This document shows, in pieces, positions 13,438-14,138 of a stretch of DNA of 14,138 nucleotides (position 1 is the stretch's first letter; every line of letters starts with the position of its first letter). The stretch is from NCBI GenBank assembly GCA_013696425.1, contig JACCYP010000109.1, positions 1 to 14,138 of the forward strand, written 5' to 3'. The position numbers and the translations under genes are program-made. The notes beneath the pieces are model-generated. The model saw only the letters and a list, made by a program, of their open reading frames with translations, was not told the DNA's origin and made no database searches. The stretch is from Thermoleophilaceae bacterium. Lineage in GTDB: Bacteria > Actinomycetota > Thermoleophilia > Solirubrobacterales > Thermoleophilaceae.

Positions 13438-14138
13438 TCAGCGCTTTGACACCTGCGCGGCGGCCATCTTCTCCGCCAGGTCCCTGGAACCCATCCTGCG
13501 CTGCAGGCGCGCAGCGAGCTCCGGGAAGGCGCCCGCCACCTTGCTGGCCGCGCGCAGGGACAGCGGCGCCACGTCCACCTCGTGTTTGTTGCCCTCTATC
13601 CCGCGGACCACGCCGGCGGCCACCTGATCGGGAGTGCGGGTGGTGACTCCGGGCGGGAGGTCGACTCCGGCCTCGTGGAACATGCCGGCGTCAGAGATGA
13701 AGCCGGGGAAGATCGTGGTCACGCCCACGCCACTGCCGTGCAGGTCGTCGCGCAGGCCACTCGCGAAGCCGCGGAGGCCGAACTTGGTGGCCGAGTAGAT
13801 CGAGGTACCTGCGGCGGCGGACTTCCCGTTCAGGGACGAGACGAACACGAGATGGCCGCTCCCTCTCCTCACCATCTCGGGGGCGAGCGCCTCGGCAAGC
13901 ATGATCGGTGCCCGCAGGTTCACGTCGAGCGCGCGGTCGATCTGCTCCGGGCTGAACTCCGCGAGCAGCCCCGAGGAGGGCAGCGCCGCGTTCGCCACCA
14001 GGATGTCCACCCGGCCGGCGCGGTGGGGCAGCGCGGCCACGGCCTCGCGGTCGGAGAGATCGCACTGGAGCGGCTCGCCGGCGCGCTCGAGCTCCTCGGT
14101 ACGCCGCCCGCTGGCCAGCACGAGGGCGCCGCGCCCGC
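13438..14138 (-). CDS. Short-chain dehydrogenase/reductase (SDR), 5' end off window
   Basis: The frame enters from the right edge (first full codon at 14136) and ends at TGA 13440-13438, so the N-terminal part with the TGxxxGxG nucleotide-binding loop is missing. What remains is a classical SDR: LVLASGRR at the end of beta-2, CDLSD (cofactor-contacting Asp), VANAALPSSG (NNAG equivalent), VFVSSLNG with the catalytic Ser, and YSATK with catalytic Tyr and Lys. The Arg pair after beta-2 suggests NADP(H). The C-terminal region (FPGFISDAGMF) and basic tail resemble general SDRs of unknown substrate. It is an NAD(P)-dependent oxidoreductase, probably cytoplasmic. The in-frame GTG at 14121 is internal, not the true start. 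Confidence 0.92.
   Translation of the reverse strand, partial: GRGALVLASGRRTEELERAGEPLQCDLSDREAVAALPHRAGRVDILVANAALPSSGLLAEFSPEQIDRALDVNLRAPIMLAEALAPEMVRRGSGHLVFVSSLNGKSAAAGTSIYSATKFGLRGFASGLRDDLHGSGVGVTTIFPGFISDAGMFHEAGVDLPPGVTTRTPDQVAAGVVRGIEGNKHEVDVAPLSLRAASKVAGAFPELAARLQRRMGSRDLAEKMAAAQVSKR

Noticed and set aside
1..14138. tRNA, rRNA, CRISPR, insertion sequence or riboswitch
   Set aside because: No cloverleaf, spaced repeat array, transposase or known aptamer pattern was seen; the inter-gene gaps are all under 70 nt.

Overview
The window is GC-rich DNA (about 70 % by eye) with dense, short-gapped genes, many GTG starts, and a KGD/OdhA-type 2-oxoglutarate dehydrogenase in which E2 and E1 are fused. 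That combination points to an actinobacterium. The protein flavour and small-gene neighbourhood suggest the Thermoleophilia/Solirubrobacterales branch, but this placement is an inference. There are no RNA genes, insertion sequences, CRISPR arrays or phage genes, so this reads as chromosomal core DNA.

Layout. 1-882 (-): ABC-3 family metal permease whose frame runs without a stop into a lipoprotein signal sequence, so it is apparently a permease/solute-binding-protein fusion, cut by the left edge; a Fur/Zur-like box sits at its start. 950-2582 (+): moaA followed by two small unknown genes in a tight operon. 2625-3521 (+): metF, whose GTG start lies in the arm of a perfect 15-bp inverted repeat. 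3518-4537 (-): MBL-fold hydrolase, its stop codon interlocked with that of metF. 4585-4782 (+): small protein with a FlgM-like C-terminus. 4748-7740 (-): carotenoid cleavage oxygenase then an AGPS-like FAD oxidase, probably one operon. 7770-12546 (+): PadR regulator, then a 1419-residue 2-oxoglutarate dehydrogenase. 12549-14138 (-): partial short-chain dehydrogenase and a secreted trypsin-like protease.

The most notable gene is the dehydrogenase. The well-known actinobacterial KGD/OdhA proteins carry only an E2 catalytic domain fused to E1 and borrow lipoyl domains from another protein. This one also carries two lipoyl domains and a peripheral subunit-binding domain, so only E3 would be needed from outside. 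Its linkers and lipoyl domains contain in-frame direct repeats that reveal how the N-terminal half was built or is being homogenised.

A second theme is transcription. Seven gene starts (permease, moaA, metF, MBL hydrolase, AGPS-like oxidase, carotenoid oxygenase, PadR) have a TANNNT -10 hexamer only 6-8 nt before the start codon and no Shine-Dalgarno sequence, which is the signature of leaderless mRNAs. The clearest case is the carotenoid oxygenase (TTGACA, 17 nt, TACGGT, 7 nt, ATG). By contrast the dehydrogenase and the protease have purine-rich ribosome binding sites.
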